Shown in pieces: positions 7,260 through 8,167 of a stretch of 8,167 bases of DNA; the first letter of the stretch is position 1; each line of letters begins with the position of its first letter. This DNA comes from Hyphomicrobiales bacterium. GTDB taxonomy: Bacteria > Pseudomonadota > Alphaproteobacteria > Rhizobiales > Beijerinckiaceae. The notes under the pieces are model-generated. The model ran no database searches, was not told the DNA's origin, and saw nothing but the letters and a program-made list of their open reading frames with translations. The position numbers were made by a program, and so were the translations under genes. Location of the stretch: the NCBI GenBank assembly GCA_028290595.1, contig JAQGJO010000158.1:1-8167 (forward strand), read 5' to 3'.

Positions 7260-7418
7260 CGGGCGTTTCTCCAAATTTTCTTGATGTTGGGCGCAACATG
7301 CCGATTTTCGGCGAGAGTGACAAGGTTAGGGAAAGATCGAGACCGGAGTTCGGGCTGACGCCTTCGTGAAATGTTGCGAAGACGCCGCATGTTATACTCC
7401 GCTGCAGGTGGGGGTTGC
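7260..7418. promoter_or_regulatory. Divergent promoter region between LLM and Rieske/glutamate-synthase genes
   Basis: For the rightward gene, TATACT at 7393-7398 is preceded by TG at the extended -10 position (TGtTATACT), predicting a start near 7404 and a very short leader. For the leftward gene, TTGTCA (minus strand, 7323-7318) and CATGTT (7300-7295) are 17 bases apart and form a plausible but weak promoter. No terminator or small gene is seen in this stretch. These are motif readings, not experimental starts. Confidence 0.45.
7284..7299. promoter_or_regulatory. Inverted repeat ATGTTG-GGCG-CAACAT, candidate operator
   Basis: Perfect six-base arms around a four-base centre, 25 bases before the LLM start codon and overlapping its proposed -10. 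The right half-site read on the minus strand, ATGTTGCG, recurs on the plus strand at 7371-7378, just before the extended -10 of the divergent gene. This placement suits one regulator controlling both genes. A second small inverted repeat, GCCGA-TTT-TCGGC, follows at 7300-7312. No regulator gene is in the window. Confidence 0.45.
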
Positions 7419-8167
7419 ATGAACAAGATTTCGATCAGGAATTGGGACGATATCGCCGATCGGCAACCTGCCTATGCGCTTGTCGCTGGCGTTGATTTGG
7501 TCGTCATCCGCCACGACGAGGACGTTTCGGTCTTTTACGGGCGCTGCCTGCATCGCGGCGCCTTGCTCGCTGACGGCCATGTGCGCGGCGCCAATCTGAT
7601 CTGCGGCGTGCACGATTGGGATTATCGGCTCGATAGCGGCGTCAGCGAATATAACAATGAGGAAGTGCTGCCGAAGTTTTCCGCCTGGATCGAGGCGGGC
7701 AAGGTTGTGGTCGATGCCGACGAGATCGCCGCCTTTGCGCAGAGCCATCCGCAACCGTTCGACCGCTCGGCCTATCTTGGCCTGTATGCCGATGTCCACG
7801 GCACGCCGGATGAGCCTTATACTGGCCTGATCCACACCTATGCGCGCGACGGCCTCAAAGTGGTCGGGCATCACGGCACGGTCGATGCGATGGGCGTCCC
7901 GCGCAGTAAATTGCCGGACTGGGACGATATCCAGTTCGTCACCGCGCAATTGCACACGATGCCGAGGCTCGACGACGAGCCTGTCGGCACCGATGTGACC
8001 ATCGGCCAGAATGCGCAAAAGCCGCTGAAGCTCGCCATTCCCTTGTTCGTCTCGGACATGAGTTTTGGTTCGCTCTCGGCGTCGGCCAAAGTGGCGCTTG
8101 CGCGAGGTGCAGAGCTGTCCGGTACCGGCATCTGCTCCGGCGAGGGCGGCATGCTGCCGGAAGAGCA
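7419..8167 (+). CDS. Rieske domain plus glutamate synthase-family FMN domain protein, 3' end beyond window
   Basis: The window holds 249 residues of a longer protein. The N-terminus (residues about 1-90) is a Rieske-type [2Fe-2S] domain with CLH at 43-45 and CGVH at 62-65, 16 residues apart, which is the canonical CxH...CxxH ligand set. A linker of about 90 residues follows. From about residue 185 the sequence becomes the FMN-binding, glutamate-synthase-like barrel: FVSDMSFGSLSASAKVALA (DMSFGS at 213-218) and SGEGG at 240-244. The N-terminal glutamine amidotransferase domain of true glutamate synthase is replaced by the Rieske domain, so ammonia transfer from glutamine is not expected within this chain. 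ATG 7419 follows a purine-rich AGGTGGGGG. It is divergent from the LLM gene with 159 bases between. Reaction and substrate are unknown; an FMN/[2Fe-2S] redox role is inferred. Confidence 0.88.
   Translation, partial: MNKISIRNWDDIADRQPAYALVAGVDLVVIRHDEDVSVFYGRCLHRGALLADGHVRGANLICGVHDWDYRLDSGVSEYNNEEVLPKFSAWIEAGKVVVDADEIAAFAQSHPQPFDRSAYLGLYADVHGTPDEPYTGLIHTYARDGLKVVGHHGTVDAMGVPRSKLPDWDDIQFVTAQLHTMPRLDDEPVGTDVTIGQNAQKPLKLAIPLFVSDMSFGSLSASAKVALARGAELSGTGICSGEGGMLPEE

Noticed and set aside
7260..7274. TTG 7274 as the LLM start codon
   Set aside because: It overlaps the GGAG ribosome site that serves ATG 7259 and adds only five residues with no family support.
1..8167. CRISPR arrays, tRNA or rRNA genes, riboswitches
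   Set aside because: No regularly spaced repeats, no cloverleaf-type sequence and no conserved RNA motif was seen on either strand by eye.

Overview
The window is GC-rich, densely packed DNA with alphaproteobacterial-looking coding. The protein repertoire (Tat-exported molybdenum hydroxylase with a multihaem cytochrome, LLM flavin monooxygenase, GGDEF protein) fits a soil or rhizosphere bacterium, most likely Hyphomicrobiales (Rhizobiales). That placement is inference from protein style; no rRNA or other marker is present.

Layout. (1) 1-1062, minus strand: membrane-anchored diguanylate cyclase with an intact GGDEF motif and I-site; its C-terminal end lies beyond the window. (2) 1063-1316: 254-bp intergenic stretch. 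It holds a short decayed copy of the 3' end of an LLM-monooxygenase gene (1228-1300) with a 26-bp near-palindrome inside it. (3) 1317-6114, plus strand: three-gene operon for a periplasm-facing molybdenum hydroxylase: Mo-cofactor subunit, 2x[2Fe-2S] subunit (ATGA overlap) and a tri-haem c-type cytochrome. (4) 6111-7259, minus strand: full-length LLM-class flavin-dependent oxidoreductase, converging on the cytochrome gene with a 4-nt overlap of the stop codons. (5) 7260-7418: divergent promoter region with an inverted repeat. (6) 7419-8167, plus strand: an N-terminal Rieske domain joined to an FMN-binding glutamate-synthase-type domain, cut by the window end.

How the genes work together. The operon should move electrons from an unidentified aldehyde or N-heterocycle substrate through Mo, two [2Fe-2S] clusters and three c-haems to the respiratory chain. 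As sequenced it is probably broken. The Mo subunit has an in-frame amber codon (TAG, 2646-2648) halfway through an otherwise open 989-codon frame, and its only plausible start is a TTG with no Shine-Dalgarno. TAG also ends the neighbouring LLM gene, so sense recoding is unlikely.

Most notable structural feature. The operon is bounded by directly oriented copies of the LLM gene's 3' end. Copies at 1230-1262 and 6113-6145 match at 32 of 33 bases, and the stop codons are at homologous positions. The unit between them (about 4.9 kb) is essentially just the operon. This suggests insertion at, or rearrangement around, the end of an LLM gene. The LLM gene and the Rieske/glutamate-synthase gene are divergent and may share a regulator through an 8-bp motif in their common upstream region; their joint function is unknown.
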